Of a stretch of 64,000 nucleotides of DNA, positions 16,701-26,315 are shown one piece after another; the first letter of the stretch is position 1, and each line of letters opens with the position of its first letter. The translations under genes and the position numbers were made by a program. A model generated the notes under the pieces. It was given only the letters and a program-made list of their open reading frames with translations, did no database searches and was not told where the DNA came from. Source of the DNA: Caulobacter sp. FWC26 (GTDB lineage Bacteria; Pseudomonadota; Alphaproteobacteria; Caulobacterales; Caulobacteraceae); the NCBI RefSeq assembly GCF_002742645.2, contig NZ_CP033875.1:4008001-4072000 (forward strand), read 5' to 3'.

Positions 16701-18125
16701 TCAGCCGGCGTAGTTGAACACCATCGGCGTATCCGCTGCCGGCAGGCAGCTGCGGTCCACCGGCTGGGTCGGATCCAGGAAGAAGCTGCGGATCATCTTG
16801 CGCGCGCAGGGATGGCGGCTGACGCCGTGGGTGGCGTTGGTGACGATGACCACCTGCGAGCCCTCGTATCCCTTGGCGGCGGCCTTGGTCAGTTCCGGCG
16901 GGCAGCCGGGGTCGATCTCGGCGGCCAGGAACAGGGTCGGGATCGCGGTCTTGACCGGCTGCTGCTCGAGCTTGGAAATCGGGCCGACATCGATGGCGGC
17001 GCAGACGTCATGAATACGCTGCATCGAGGCGACCATCAGGCGGGCCACGGGGTCCTTTTCGGTCCCGTCCGCCACCGCAGCGCGGGCCTCGAACGGGATT
17101 TCTTCCTTGCACAGGTGGGTCATGAACTGGCCCTCGCTGTAGTAGTCGCGGCTCTCGACGAACTCGGCCACGGGCGACACGTCACCCTCGATGATCTTCC
17201 AGAGGTCGCGCGGCAGGACGCTGGCGGTGAAGTAGCTGGCGTCCATCAGATAGCCGCCAAGATCATCGGCCGTGTAGGTCTTGCCGTTGATCGTCTGGGG
17301 CCCGGCCAGCCAACGCTCGGCGACGACCGCCAGCTTGGCCTTGAGGTCGGGATAGCGTTTGGCGCACTCGGCGACCTTGGCGCACTTGGCCATCACGATA
17401 TCGATCGAGCTTGAGACCATGGCCGGGCCGCCAACGGTCCAGTCAGCCTCGGGCGGCCAAGGCGAGTCCTGCACCACCGCGCGCACGCCCTGCGGCGCAT
17501 GGGCCTGGATCGCCGCCTCGATGCGGGTGCCATACGAGCCGCCAAAGAGGTCGATCAGCGGCAGCTTCAGCACCTGGCGCAGGTCCTGAACGTCCTTGGC
17601 GACCTCGACGGCGTTGTAGCGCGACAGGTTCACGCCCTTGGCCTGGAAGGCCTTCAGACAGGCGATGATGGCCTGGGCGTCCTTCTCGGTCGGCGGGCCT
17701 GCGTCGGTTAGGTTCGCACCTGGACAGTTGAGGTTGGGATCCGACTGGCCGCCGCCGCGCTGGTCGATGAAGATCCAGTCCTGATCGACCGCGACATACT
17801 CCAGGGCGGCCTTGCTCTTGAGCATCTGCGGCAACCCGTCGAGCGCCGAACCGCCAGGACCGCCATGCAGGTAGACGACCGGCGGCTGACCGGGCTTGGG
17901 CGCGCTGGCCTTGACGATCGCCACCGCGACCTTGATGCGACGGCTCTTGGGATCACCGCGCGTCTCGTCGACGATCAGAGTCCCGCAACGCGTTTGCCGC
18001 GCGGCGTCCTTGTAGTCACCCATACACGCGGACGGCTTGAACTGCGGCGCGGCGGCGTGAGCCGCGCCCCCCAAACCCGCCAGGGCCAAGGCGCCGGCGG
18101 CGGCGATCCAGGACAGACGCGACAT
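16701..18125 (-). CDS. Secreted alpha/beta-hydrolase, S33 tripeptidyl-aminopeptidase type
   Basis: A protein of about 474 residues with a signal peptide (MSRLSWIAAAGALALAGL...AHA). Catalytic motifs are HGGPGGSA (oxyanion loop), WIFIDQRGGGQS and the nucleophile in FGGSYGTR. A C-terminal TAP-like lid region ends with Cys-containing loops (PGCPPELT, HPCARK). The family releases N-terminal peptides or cleaves small esters in the periplasm. GGGAG lies seven bases upstream of ATG 18125; the adjacent ATG 18128 is also possible. The longer upstream frame is not coding. Confidence 0.85.
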   Translation of the reverse strand: MSRLSWIAAAGALALAGLGGAAHAAAPQFKPSACMGDYKDAARQTRCGTLIVDETRGDPKSRRIKVAVAIVKASAPKPGQPPVVYLHGGPGGSALDGLPQMLKSKAALEYVAVDQDWIFIDQRGGGQSDPNLNCPGANLTDAGPPTEKDAQAIIACLKAFQAKGVNLSRYNAVEVAKDVQDLRQVLKLPLIDLFGGSYGTRIEAAIQAHAPQGVRAVVQDSPWPPEADWTVGGPAMVSSSIDIVMAKCAKVAECAKRYPDLKAKLAVVAERWLAGPQTINGKTYTADDLGGYLMDASYFTASVLPRDLWKIIEGDVSPVAEFVESRDYYSEGQFMTHLCKEEIPFEARAAVADGTEKDPVARLMVASMQRIHDVCAAIDVGPISKLEQQPVKTAIPTLFLAAEIDPGCPPELTKAAAKGYEGSQVVIVTNATHGVSRHPCARKMIRSFFLDPTQPVDRSCLPAADTPMVFNYAG

Positions 18126-18243
18126 CATAAAACTCCCACGGTTACCCGGCATCAACACCAAGGTTGACGCGCACCGCAAGAGCTCGCGCAAGATTATGCC
18201 GCGATCAGCGGTGGGCGGGCGCCGCCGCCCTTCGTCCGACCGG

Positions 18244-19008
18244 CTAGAACCGATAGGAAACCGACAGCACGCCCGAGGGTTGGGTGGGATCGACGACGAT
18301 CGGGCTCTTGCGCGCGTCACCCGTCAATCGGCTCAGGCTGGCCGTCGCGCCCAGGCTGACCTTGTCGGTAAGCCGGTAGTTGGCGCCGAGCGACATCGAG
18401 ACATCCTTGACACCGCCGCCCGGACGATAGGTCGGCAGCTTCGAGGCGGCAGCCTGGGCGGCGCTGATCCCGAAATAGGCGCGGTTATACTGGGCGTCGG
18501 CCCGGGTGGCCGACACGCTGGGCGTGACGCTCAGGCGGTCCGAAACCCGGATCGGATAGGCGAGACTGGCGTCCAACAGGGCCCCGTCGACGTCGCCCGA
18601 CACCACCTTGGTGCCGCCCACCGAAGCCAGGACGCCGCCCAGCCGCATGTCAGCCGCCACGCGCAGTCCCGCGCCGCCGTCCAGGCGCCCGATACCGACC
18701 GGCGCGTCGCGTCGTCGGTAGCCGGGCACATAGGTCGCGCCCGCGCTGACCTTCGCCACCGGTCCGTCGATCACGGTATAGCCTAGGCCCTTACGGCCGC
18801 TCGCGAAGAAGCGGCCATAGGTCACGTCGATCACCGGAAAGGGCATCAGGCGATAGTCGTCACCGCCTTGATAGCCGGGCGTGTAGACGGCGGCGATCCC
18901 GATCACGGCGCGGTCCGGCGCTCGGCCTTGAGCGACCGCAGAGGTCGCTGCGGCGCAGACCCCCAGACCGATCAGGCTGTGATTGGCGAGCTTGCGGAGG
19001 GCGATCAT
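18244..19008 (-). CDS. MipA/OmpV family outer-membrane protein
   Basis: A 254-residue protein with a signal peptide ending SAVAQ (about residue 27). After it comes the MipA/OmpV opening: [26 protein letters not shown] is split over two strands with the usual Tyr/Pro/Gly spacing. Alternating beta strands and the terminal aromatic signature (LSVSYRF) indicate an outer-membrane barrel. Family members scaffold peptidoglycan enzymes (MipA) or act as porins. There is no partner gene nearby. Confidence 0.87.
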   Translation of the reverse strand: MIALRKLANHSLIGLGVCAAATSAVAQGRAPDRAVIGIAAVYTPGYQGGDDYRLMPFPVIDVTYGRFFASGRKGLGYTVIDGPVAKVSAGATYVPGYRRRDAPVGIGRLDGGAGLRVAADMRLGGVLASVGGTKVVSGDVDGALLDASLAYPIRVSDRLSVTPSVSATRADAQYNRAYFGISAAQAAASKLPTYRPGGGVKDVSMSLGANYRLTDKVSLGATASLSRLTGDARKSPIVVDPTQPSGVLSVSYRF

Positions 19009-19093
19009 GCGGTTTCGGGCTCCTGGCGCGGCGTCATCACACTATACGGCGCAAGCGCGCCGATGGATGCCAGAAACCTCGGAAGTTGTACCC

Positions 19094-20329
19094 CTAAGGG
19101 CGGAAACCCGCCGGCATTTCGGCGCCGCCCAGGTCGGCCCCGTCGAGTTTCGCCCCGGACAGGTCCGCCTCGATCAGCCTGGCGCGGGGCAAGCTGGCGC
19201 CGCGCAGGTTCGCTCCCCGAAGAACCGCACGGGTCAGATCGCTCCGGATCACGCGATCCTCGTCGATCTTCAGCGGACCCAGCTTGGCGTCCGACAGGTC
19301 CGCCCGGCACAGCTGCGCCCCGACCAGCCGCGCGCCGCGAAGGTCAGCGCCGCGAAGCTTGGCCCCACGCAGGTCCGCGCCAGACAGATTGGCGCCCTGC
19401 AATTGCACGCCCTCCAGGTCCATGCCGAAGAATACCGCGTTTGGAGCCGACAGGCCGCTGAGACGCCGATTCTTCAGGCGGCGCAGGGGACGGAAGTCAA
19501 CCTCGGAAACATTGGCGATCTTGCCCTCGCGGCCTTCGGACTTGCAGAACAGTTCGTGCGCTTCCAGAACCTCGCCCAAGGGCAGGTCGTCGATATAGAT
19601 GATCGGCGGCGGCGCGCGCAGGACGTCGCTAAGGTCGGCGGCGGTCAGATTAGCCCCGCTGACATCGACGCCCACCAGGACAGCCCGGCGCAGCGAGGCC
19701 TTGGACAGGTCCGCGTTGTGCAGATTGGCGCCGGACAGGTTGGCCCCGTCCATCACGGCGTTGTTGAGCTTCGCGCCCTCCAGGGAGACATTCGAGAGAT
19801 CCGCATCCCTGAAGTCGGCCTGACGCGCGAACGCGCCAGACATCTGAGCGCCATTGAGATTGGCCCCCTGCAGCAGAGCATAGTCCAGCTCGCCCGGCCG
19901 CTGGGCATGGTCGAGAATTCGCAGCCCCTTCTCCTCGTCCCGCACGGCCGTGACGCCTTCGCGCAGATCGCAGTTGGAGAGGTTGGCCCCGCCGAGGTTG
20001 GCCCCGCGCAGGCAGGCGCCGCGCATGTCGCAGCGCGAAAGGTCGGCGCCGCGCAGATCGGTATCCCGCAGATCGGTTCCGTACAGCGTCGCGCCGCTCA
20101 GCCGCGCGTCGCGCAGCGACGCGCCGTGCAGCAGCGCCCCGGTGAGATCGGCCTCGCGCAGGTCGGCGCCGTCCAGCTCGTAATGGCTGAGATTGACGTA
20201 TTGCAGCCCTGCGCGACGCCCGTTGGGCACCCCCTTCAGATAACGGGCGTGCGCCTCCAGCACCTCGCGCACCACCGATGGGTGGATGCGACGAACCAGG
20301 CTCGGTCGTGAGGGCACGGCGGATGGCAT
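19094..20329 (-). CDS. Pentapeptide-repeat protein with two modules
   Basis: A 411-residue protein made of A(D/N)LxG-type pentapeptides, which fold as a right-handed quadrilateral beta-helix. There are several repeat blocks split by short linkers. The helix-like cap motif EVLEAH occurs near residue 22 and again near residue 248, each followed by a Gly-rich turn and a new repeat block, suggesting internal duplication. No signal peptide or enzymatic domain. The family is diverse (scaffold, gyrase protection and others), so no role can be assigned. Confidence 0.88.
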   Translation of the reverse strand: MPSAVPSRPSLVRRIHPSVVREVLEAHARYLKGVPNGRRAGLQYVNLSHYELDGADLREADLTGALLHGASLRDARLSGATLYGTDLRDTDLRGADLSRCDMRGACLRGANLGGANLSNCDLREGVTAVRDEEKGLRILDHAQRPGELDYALLQGANLNGAQMSGAFARQADFRDADLSNVSLEGAKLNNAVMDGANLSGANLHNADLSKASLRRAVLVGVDVSGANLTAADLSDVLRAPPPIIYIDDLPLGEVLEAHELFCKSEGREGKIANVSEVDFRPLRRLKNRRLSGLSAPNAVFFGMDLEGVQLQGANLSGADLRGAKLRGADLRGARLVGAQLCRADLSDAKLGPLKIDEDRVIRSDLTRAVLRGANLRGASLPRARLIEADLSGAKLDGADLGGAEMPAGFRP

Positions 20330-20483
20330 CGTTCGGTGACGGAACGCTCAAAGGGACGGGATTACGCGAAAGCGGCGTTCACCGTGCCACAACAGCCTTA
20401 ATCAACCGTTCAAATCGCGACAGAAAGTCGCAGCCCTGACCGAGCGTCGAAGGCGTTCGCGGGGCGCACCTTTGCGCGTCCGC

Positions 20484-21191
20484 TTAACGGGGCGCGTTGG
20501 GCTTGTTGCTGGCGTCGTTCGAGGGCGAACCACCGCCCGTGGCGGCCTCGATCAGAGCCGCGATGCGGTCGGTCGAGTCGGCGGCCTGGCTGATGATGTC
20601 CAGCGGCGAGGCGCGGACCGAGGCGGCGACCTGATTGGCGGCGGACTTGGCGGCCGAGACCACGGCGTTCTGGGCCAGGGCGATCTTGCTGGTGGCCATG
20701 GCGATCTTCATCGCCTGGGCGTCCTGATAGATGAAACCATTGGTCGGATAGACCGTGGTGCCGAGATCGCGGATCGGATCGTACCAGACCTTGACCTGGG
20801 TCCAGTCGCCGTTGGGCGAAACGTCGACGACCGTGACGTCCTTCTCGATCTGACCGCGATCGCCTTCGATCACAGACCAGTTGGCGTGGGTGACCTGAAT
20901 GACGCGATCGGTCAGCACCTGGCTGACGAAGGCCACATGACCAAGGTTCATGCGGGCGGTGGGCTTGAAGGAAAGGACCGAACCGATCTTGGGGGTCGAC
21001 CCAGTATCGTATTTTCCGGCGGCTTGGCCCCACCACGTGCGGGCGTCACCGAAAATCTGGATACCCGACATCAGACGCGCGAACGGCACGCACTGCCAGT
21101 AGCCGTCAGCGTTCGCGCCGGACATCGGCACAAGGCTGATCATGGCGGCGGCGGCCAGGGAACCCAGAAGGGTCCTCGTCCGTTTCGTCAT
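20484..21191 (-). CDS. CHAP-domain secreted protein
   Basis: A 235-residue protein starting at ATG 21191, with a signal peptide ending in ANADG. C34 in GYWQCVPFARLMSG and the histidine in LGHVAFVSQVL mark a CHAP (Cys/His amidohydrolase/peptidase) fold at residues about 30-145. The C-terminal third is an alanine-rich, probably helical tail. CHAP proteins cut peptidoglycan amide bonds or bind cell wall. The following 150-base gap holds only the promoter side of the pentapeptide gene. Confidence 0.85.
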   Translation of the reverse strand: MTKRTRTLLGSLAAAAMISLVPMSGANADGYWQCVPFARLMSGIQIFGDARTWWGQAAGKYDTGSTPKIGSVLSFKPTARMNLGHVAFVSQVLTDRVIQVTHANWSVIEGDRGQIEKDVTVVDVSPNGDWTQVKVWYDPIRDLGTTVYPTNGFIYQDAQAMKIAMATSKIALAQNAVVSAAKSAANQVAASVRASPLDIISQAADSTDRIAALIEAATGGGSPSNDASNKPNAPR

Positions 21192-21261
21192 GCTGTGGGT
21201 ACTCCCCCGCGTCACTGGGTGAAGGGATAACCCTAGAGGCGATTGGTGAAAAGAGTATTTA

Positions 21262-22356
21262 TCAGGCGCCCGCCACGGCGAGACGCCGGCTCCGCCATGC
21301 CGCAGCCCAAGTTTTCATGCGCTCGCGGCACGGATTCTCGATGATATGGAACGAAATCGCCGACAGCGGGACTAGCGCGGCGACAATCACCAGCCAGACA
21401 AACAGCGGCAACTTGTCGCTATCGATATTCAAGATTTTGGTCGCCGCATTGATCGCCAGGATCTTCCACGGGATGCAGATCATGTAGGTCGAGTAGCTGA
21501 TCTCGCCGAGATAAACGAAGACCTTTTGCGAGGCGAATCGCGACCCCGCCGAAGCGAGGCTGGCGAGCATGAAGATCAGCCCCCCCAGAAGCATGACGAT
21601 GCCCAAATCCGGGGCGCCCGCATGAATGGCGAGCAGAGTCGCCAAGCCCAACGCCGCCGCGCCGAGACCCGCCAGACGCGCGGGGAATCGTCCCGAGCGC
21701 CACAAGGCATGGAGGGCGCAGCCGTAGGCGAAGCACGGCACGATGCGCAGCGCGCCCCAGCGGATAGTGGCCTCGGTCAGGGAGAAGCCCGCCAGGGTCT
21801 GAAACACCGGGTAGATCACGGAGATCAGGGCCAAGGCGCCCAGCACGGCGACGAGCGGCCGCTCGCGCAAGCGCCAGGCCGCGAAGGCGAAGACCGGAAA
21901 GGTCAGATAGGCGAACCACTCCGCCGAGATCGACCACGAGGCGTGATTCCAGCCCGCGACAGGCGCGAAACCCCAGGCGTGAACCAGCAGCAGGTTCGCC
22001 GGCAGAGAGGGCCAGGACAGAATGTTGGGGTCTACAGCGAGACCCGCCATTGTCGCGGCCAAAGCCATCGCGCCGACGCCGACCAACGTCGCCAGATGCA
22101 GCGGATAGACCCGCGCCAGACGGTTCCAGAGGAAGTCGCCATAGCGAAAGCGCCCTTCCCCGAAACCGCTCAGATACACATGGCAGAGAATGAAGCCCGA
22201 CAGGACGAAGAACGCTTCGACGCCGAGATAGCCTTTGGACGCGATCGCCGGGGTGAAGCCGACGTCGAGGTTGGGCCAGTAATGATAAAGCACGACCCAG
22301 AACGCGGCGAAGAATCGAAGGGCCGTAAGCGGCCTTATGTGGGCGGCGTCGGGCAT
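21262..22356 (-). CDS. Membrane acyltransferase (acyltransferase-3/OafA family)
   Basis: A 364-residue protein starting at ATG 22356 with GGAGGA five bases upstream; the frame to 22401 lacks this site. The first helix [18 protein letters not shown] carries the family's conserved Arg and His. About ten membrane helices follow, with a cytoplasmic C-terminus rich in Arg. It should transfer an acetyl or other acyl group to a surface sugar, for example O-antigen, capsule or a secondary metabolite. No glycan cluster is adjacent, so the target is unknown. Confidence 0.87.
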   Translation of the reverse strand: MPDAAHIRPLTALRFFAAFWVVLYHYWPNLDVGFTPAIASKGYLGVEAFFVLSGFILCHVYLSGFGEGRFRYGDFLWNRLARVYPLHLATLVGVGAMALAATMAGLAVDPNILSWPSLPANLLLVHAWGFAPVAGWNHASWSISAEWFAYLTFPVFAFAAWRLRERPLVAVLGALALISVIYPVFQTLAGFSLTEATIRWGALRIVPCFAYGCALHALWRSGRFPARLAGLGAAALGLATLLAIHAGAPDLGIVMLLGGLIFMLASLASAGSRFASQKVFVYLGEISYSTYMICIPWKILAINAATKILNIDSDKLPLFVWLVIVAALVPLSAISFHIIENPCRERMKTWAAAWRSRRLAVAGA

Positions 22357-22480
22357 GAATCGTCCTCCGGCGTCGCTTTTCGAAACACGAGGCCTCGACA
22401 AGCAGGGCGTTCGTCCCCCATTTGGTCCCTCTCACGGGTCCGTGCGGGGAGGCGCGGAGCCAGAACCCTATTGGGAACCC

Positions 22481-23269
22481 ATGAACGAAATCCTTAGCCT
22501 TGCCGCTGACCCGGCCGCGTGGGCCGCCCTCGTCACGCTCGTCGTGATGGAGGTGGTGCTGGGTATCGACAACCTGATCTTCATCTCGATCCTGTCCAAC
22601 AAGCTGCCGGAAGAACACCGGCAGAAAGTCCGGCGGATCGGTATCTCTCTGGCGCTGATCATGCGCCTGATCCTGCTGTCGACGATCGCCTTTATCGTCG
22701 GCCTTACCGCGCCGGTCTTCGATCTCGGGATCAGCGGTCCCGTCGGGACGCATGGCGAACCCGGCTTCGAGACGGCCTTCTCCTGGCGCGATCTGATCCT
22801 GATCGCCGGCGGCGTCTTCCTGATTTGGAAAGCGACCAAGGAAATCCACCACGCGGTGGATCCGGGCAAGAGCGACGACGTGCTGGAGAAGGACAAGACC
22901 ACTGTGGTGATCAACAACGTCGGCTCGGCGATCTTCCAGATCATCCTGCTGGACCTGGTGTTCTCGATCGACTCGATCCTGACCGCCGTGGGCATGACCG
23001 ATCACCTGCCGATCATGGTCATCGCCGTTCTGGTCGCCGTAACCGTGATGCTGCTGGCCGCCGATCCGCTGGCCAACTTCATCAACGCCAATCCGACCGT
23101 GGTCATGCTGGCCCTGGGCTTCCTGCTGATGATCGGCACCGTGCTGATCGCCGAAGGCTTCGGCGCCCACGTGCCGAAGGGCTACATCTACACGGCCATG
23201 GCCTTCTCGGCCGGGGTCGAGGGCCTGAACATGCTGTCACGCAGACGCGACGCCAAGAAACAGCCCTAG
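22481..23269 (+). CDS. TerC-family integral membrane protein
   Basis: A 262-residue protein of seven to nine helices with the TerC signatures [12 protein letters not shown] and [15 protein letters not shown], whose acidic residues lie in membrane helices. The family exports manganese or other metals during co-translational loading of exoproteins, or gives tellurite resistance. The start at ATG 22481 lies 124 bases from the divergent acyltransferase. No riboswitch could be confirmed in that gap. Confidence 0.88.
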   Translation: MNEILSLAADPAAWAALVTLVVMEVVLGIDNLIFISILSNKLPEEHRQKVRRIGISLALIMRLILLSTIAFIVGLTAPVFDLGISGPVGTHGEPGFETAFSWRDLILIAGGVFLIWKATKEIHHAVDPGKSDDVLEKDKTTVVINNVGSAIFQIILLDLVFSIDSILTAVGMTDHLPIMVIAVLVAVTVMLLAADPLANFINANPTVVMLALGFLLMIGTVLIAEGFGAHVPKGYIYTAMAFSAGVEGLNMLSRRRDAKKQP

Positions 23270-23302
23270 CGCCGCGATCCGCAAGGATCCGCAGTCAGAA
23301 AA

Positions 23303-23339
23303 GGCCCCCGGAGCATCTCACTCCGGGGGCTTCTTTTTA
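23303..23339. terminator. Bidirectional terminator between terC and priA
   Basis: GCCCCCGGAG (23304-23313) and CTCCGGGGGC (23321-23330) form a ten-base-pair stem. A T-tract follows on the plus strand (ttcttttt), and the flanking AAAA serves the minus strand, where priA ends ten bases further on. Confidence 0.9.
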
Positions 23340-23349
23340 TGCCGCCGGC

Positions 23350-25509
23350 TCAGAGAAATGAGTACGGATCGACGTCGATCACCACGCGGACCGAGTTCGG
23401 AATCCTGGCCCGGGCGCGCCACGCCGCCATGAACCCCTGGAGGTCGACACCGCGCTCAGCCCGGACGAGGAACCGTTTGCGGCGGCGGCCGCGCACCAGG
23501 GCTAACGGCGCGTCGGCGGGGCCGAACACCTCGACGCCCTCGGCGTTGGGAATGACCGCGGCCAGCGCCTCGACATAGGCGTCCAGCGCCGCCCCGTCCG
23601 CCCCCGAGGCGATCACCGCCGCCAGGCGTCCGAAGGGCGGCAGGCCGGCGTCCTCGCGCATCGCCATCTCGGCCTCGACAAAGGCGTCGCGGTCCTGCGC
23701 CGCCAGGGCCCGCATCACCGCATGGTCGGGCGCATAGGTCTGCAGCAGCGCCCGCCCCGGCTTCTCATGCCGCCCCGCCCGGCCCGCCGCCTGGGCCAGG
23801 AGTTGGAAGGTCCGCTCTCCGGCCCGCAGGTCGCCGCCGCGCAGAGAGAGATCGGCGTCCACCACGCCCACCAGGGTCAGGTTCGGGAAGTTGTGCCCCT
23901 TGGCGGCCGCTTGCGTGGCCACCAGGATGTCGATCTCCCCCGCCGCCATGCTGGACACCAGCGCCTTGGCGCCCTCGGCGTCCATCACCGTGTCCGAGGA
24001 GAACACCGCCACGCGGGCGTCCGGAAAGATGTGCCGCGCCTCCTCCTCGACCCGCTCGACCCCCGGGCCGATCGAGACCAGCGAGTCCTTGGCGCCGCAG
24101 TGCGGGCAGGCCTCGGGCTTCTTCATCGAGAAACCGGTCAAATGACAGACCAGACGACCGGTGTAGCGGTGCTCGACCAGCCAGCTGTCCGTGTCGGGCG
24201 ACTTCATCTTCTCGCCGCAGGCCTTGCACAGCACGAGCGGCGCATAGCCGCGCCGGTTCAGGAACAGCATGGCCTGCTCGCCGCGCTGCAGGGTCACGGC
24301 CATGGCCTTGATCAACGGCGGCGACAGCCAGCGGCCGGGCTCCGGCGGGGTCTGGCGCATGTCGATCAGGCCGATATCTGGCAACTGCGCCGCGCCGTGT
24401 CGCGCGGACAAGCGAAGCCAGCGATAGCGGCCGGTCTGAGCGTTATAGAGGCTCTCCAGCGACGGCGTGGCCGAGGCTAGGAGGACACTGGCGCCCTCGA
24501 TCTTGGCGCGCGCCACCGCAAGGTCCCGAGCCTGGTAGATAAAGCCTTCTTCCTGCTTGAACGAGCTGTCGTGCTCTTCGTCCACGACGATCAGGCGTAG
24601 CTTGCGGAAAGGCAGGAACAACGCCGAACGGGCGCCGACCACGATGCGAGCGTTCCCGCCCGCCACCGCCTCCCAAACCTGCCGGCGACGCGGCGGCGAG
24701 ACGCCCGAGTGCCACTCGGCCGGGACCGCGCCGAACCGCTGCTCGAAACGGGCCATCACCGCCTGGGTCAGGGCGATTTCAGGCAGCAGCACCAGAACCT
24801 GCGCGTCGGGGTCCTTCAGCGCCTCAGCCACCGCCTCGAGATAGACCTCGGTCTTGCCCGAGCCGGTCACGCCGTCCAGCAGCGCCGCCTGGAAGCCGCC
24901 GGTCTCCAGCATGTCCTTGAGCACGTCGACACAGGCAGCCTGGCCCGGATTCAAGGCGCGGGGCGGAAGCGTCAGGTCGGGCTGGGGCAGACCGCGTTCG
25001 GGCTCGATGAAATCGACCGCGAGCACACCTTCCTCGACCAGCCCCTTGACCACCCCCGCCGAAACGCCGGCGGCCGACGCCAGGGCCGGGCCGGAGAGCT
25101 TCCGCCCCTCGGCGGCGGCCATCACCTTGAGTCGGGCCGGGGTCACACGGGCGGGCTGTGCGCCAGTCAGCGCCAGAACCTTGTCGGGCTTGGGCGGCGG
25201 GTGGCGCAGGCCGCGCAAGGCCATGGCCAGGGGCCAGCCTGGAACATCGACAGAGTAGCGCGCCGCCCACTCAACAAAAGCCAGCGCGCCAGGCGGCAGC
25301 GGCGGGTCGTCGACCCGTTCCAGCACCGGCTTCAGCGGCCGATTGCCGCCCGTCCCGTCACGCAACGCCGTCACGACGCCCCGGATCACGCGCGGCCCGA
25401 GCGGGACGGTGACATGGTCGCCAACGGCCAGCTCAAGGCCCTCCGGCTCGGCGTAGTCGAAGGCCTCCGGCAACGGCATCGGCAGCAGGACGGAAGCGAT
25501 ACGCGGCAT
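23350..25509 (-). CDS. priA: Primosomal protein N' (replication-restart helicase)
   Basis: A 719-residue helicase that reloads the replisome on stalled forks. Order: N-terminal 3'-DNA-binding domain, Walker A (GVTGSGKTEVYLE), DEEH box (VVDEEHDSSFKQEEG), zinc region, and helicase C domain (ATQAAAKGHNFPNLTLV ... GRAGRHEKPG). The zinc-1 cysteines are present (CKAC and CPHC). The zinc-2 set is mostly lost: the usual CPxC is SPDT and CHHC is CHLT, leaving one cysteine. This points to a single zinc site. Length is close to the family norm. It diverges from DUF484. Confidence 0.95.
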   Translation of the reverse strand: MPRIASVLLPMPLPEAFDYAEPEGLELAVGDHVTVPLGPRVIRGVVTALRDGTGGNRPLKPVLERVDDPPLPPGALAFVEWAARYSVDVPGWPLAMALRGLRHPPPKPDKVLALTGAQPARVTPARLKVMAAAEGRKLSGPALASAAGVSAGVVKGLVEEGVLAVDFIEPERGLPQPDLTLPPRALNPGQAACVDVLKDMLETGGFQAALLDGVTGSGKTEVYLEAVAEALKDPDAQVLVLLPEIALTQAVMARFEQRFGAVPAEWHSGVSPPRRRQVWEAVAGGNARIVVGARSALFLPFRKLRLIVVDEEHDSSFKQEEGFIYQARDLAVARAKIEGASVLLASATPSLESLYNAQTGRYRWLRLSARHGAAQLPDIGLIDMRQTPPEPGRWLSPPLIKAMAVTLQRGEQAMLFLNRRGYAPLVLCKACGEKMKSPDTDSWLVEHRYTGRLVCHLTGFSMKKPEACPHCGAKDSLVSIGPGVERVEEEARHIFPDARVAVFSSDTVMDAEGAKALVSSMAAGEIDILVATQAAAKGHNFPNLTLVGVVDADLSLRGGDLRAGERTFQLLAQAAGRAGRHEKPGRALLQTYAPDHAVMRALAAQDRDAFVEAEMAMREDAGLPPFGRLAAVIASGADGAALDAYVEALAAVIPNAEGVEVFGPADAPLALVRGRRRKRFLVRAERGVDLQGFMAAWRARARIPNSVRVVIDVDPYSFL

Positions 25510-25634
25510 GGCGTGAGCTTCTGCCGCGAAACCGTCCCCAGGTCGAGAGCCGCCGATGAAGGGGTCATCAAGCGGGTGTTAACCGTCTTGCCGCTTCATC
25601 GGGGCCAGTTAGGTCCAAAGCCGGTGGGGACGAG

Positions 25635-26315
25635 ATGAGCGACGCGACGCGAGCGACCAAGACAACGGTCGTGGACCCCGAGAGCGTCCGCGATTTCCTC
25701 CGGACCGAGCCGGAGTTCCTCCGCCAGGACGAGAACCTGCTGGGCGAGCTGGGCCTGCGGGTCGACGCGGCCAATGTCGTCGATTTCGGGCCGCGAGCCC
25801 TCGCCCGCGCTGCGGCCGCCCACCGCCGCGAGGCGAGCGTCCGTCAGGCCATCGAGGCCAACGCCCGCGCCAACTATTCGGCCCAGGCCCAGACCCACGC
25901 CGCCGTGATCGACATGCTCGACGCGCGGAATCACTCCGACCTCGCCCGACGGGTCGACGAGATGGCCCAGCTGCGCTTCGGTCACGCCGCCGGCGTCATC
26001 GCCCTGGAAGGTCCGCACCGCGTCCCGGCGGGCTGGCGTGCCCTGGCCGAAGGCCAGGTGGACATGCTGCTGGGCGACGCGCCGATCGCGCGCATGGGCT
26101 TCTTCGCGCCGGCCCTGCCGCTGTTCGACGACAAGGCCGACACGATCCGCAGCATGGCGCTGGTCCGCATGGCGATCTGGGAGCCCCGGCGCGAGGCGCT
26201 GATCGCCTTTGGCTCGACCGACCCAGAGGGCTTCACGCCCGACATGGGCACCGAGCTGGTCAATTTCCTGGCCCGTGTGGTGGAGCGCACGGCCGAACGC
26301 TGGCCGGTCCTGTGA
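25635..26315 (+). CDS. DUF484 family protein
   Basis: A 226-residue protein whose N-terminal part has the DUF484 opening (VRDFLRTEPEFLRQDENLLGELG, split by charged helices) and a coiled middle, followed by a GAF-like C-terminal domain. It is usually encoded directly before xerC, as here, and its stop overlaps the xerC GTG by four bases. The function is unknown; the conserved linkage suggests a tie to chromosome-dimer resolution. Confidence 0.88.
   Translation: MSDATRATKTTVVDPESVRDFLRTEPEFLRQDENLLGELGLRVDAANVVDFGPRALARAAAAHRREASVRQAIEANARANYSAQAQTHAAVIDMLDARNHSDLARRVDEMAQLRFGHAAGVIALEGPHRVPAGWRALAEGQVDMLLGDAPIARMGFFAPALPLFDDKADTIRSMALVRMAIWEPRREALIAFGSTDPEGFTPDMGTELVNFLARVVERTAERWPVL

Noticed and set aside
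22357-22480. Possible manganese (yybP-ykoY) riboswitch upstream of terC
   Set aside because: A GGGGAGG run is present, but I could not find the conserved core and paired helices in the 124 bases. Would need a covariance-model scan.
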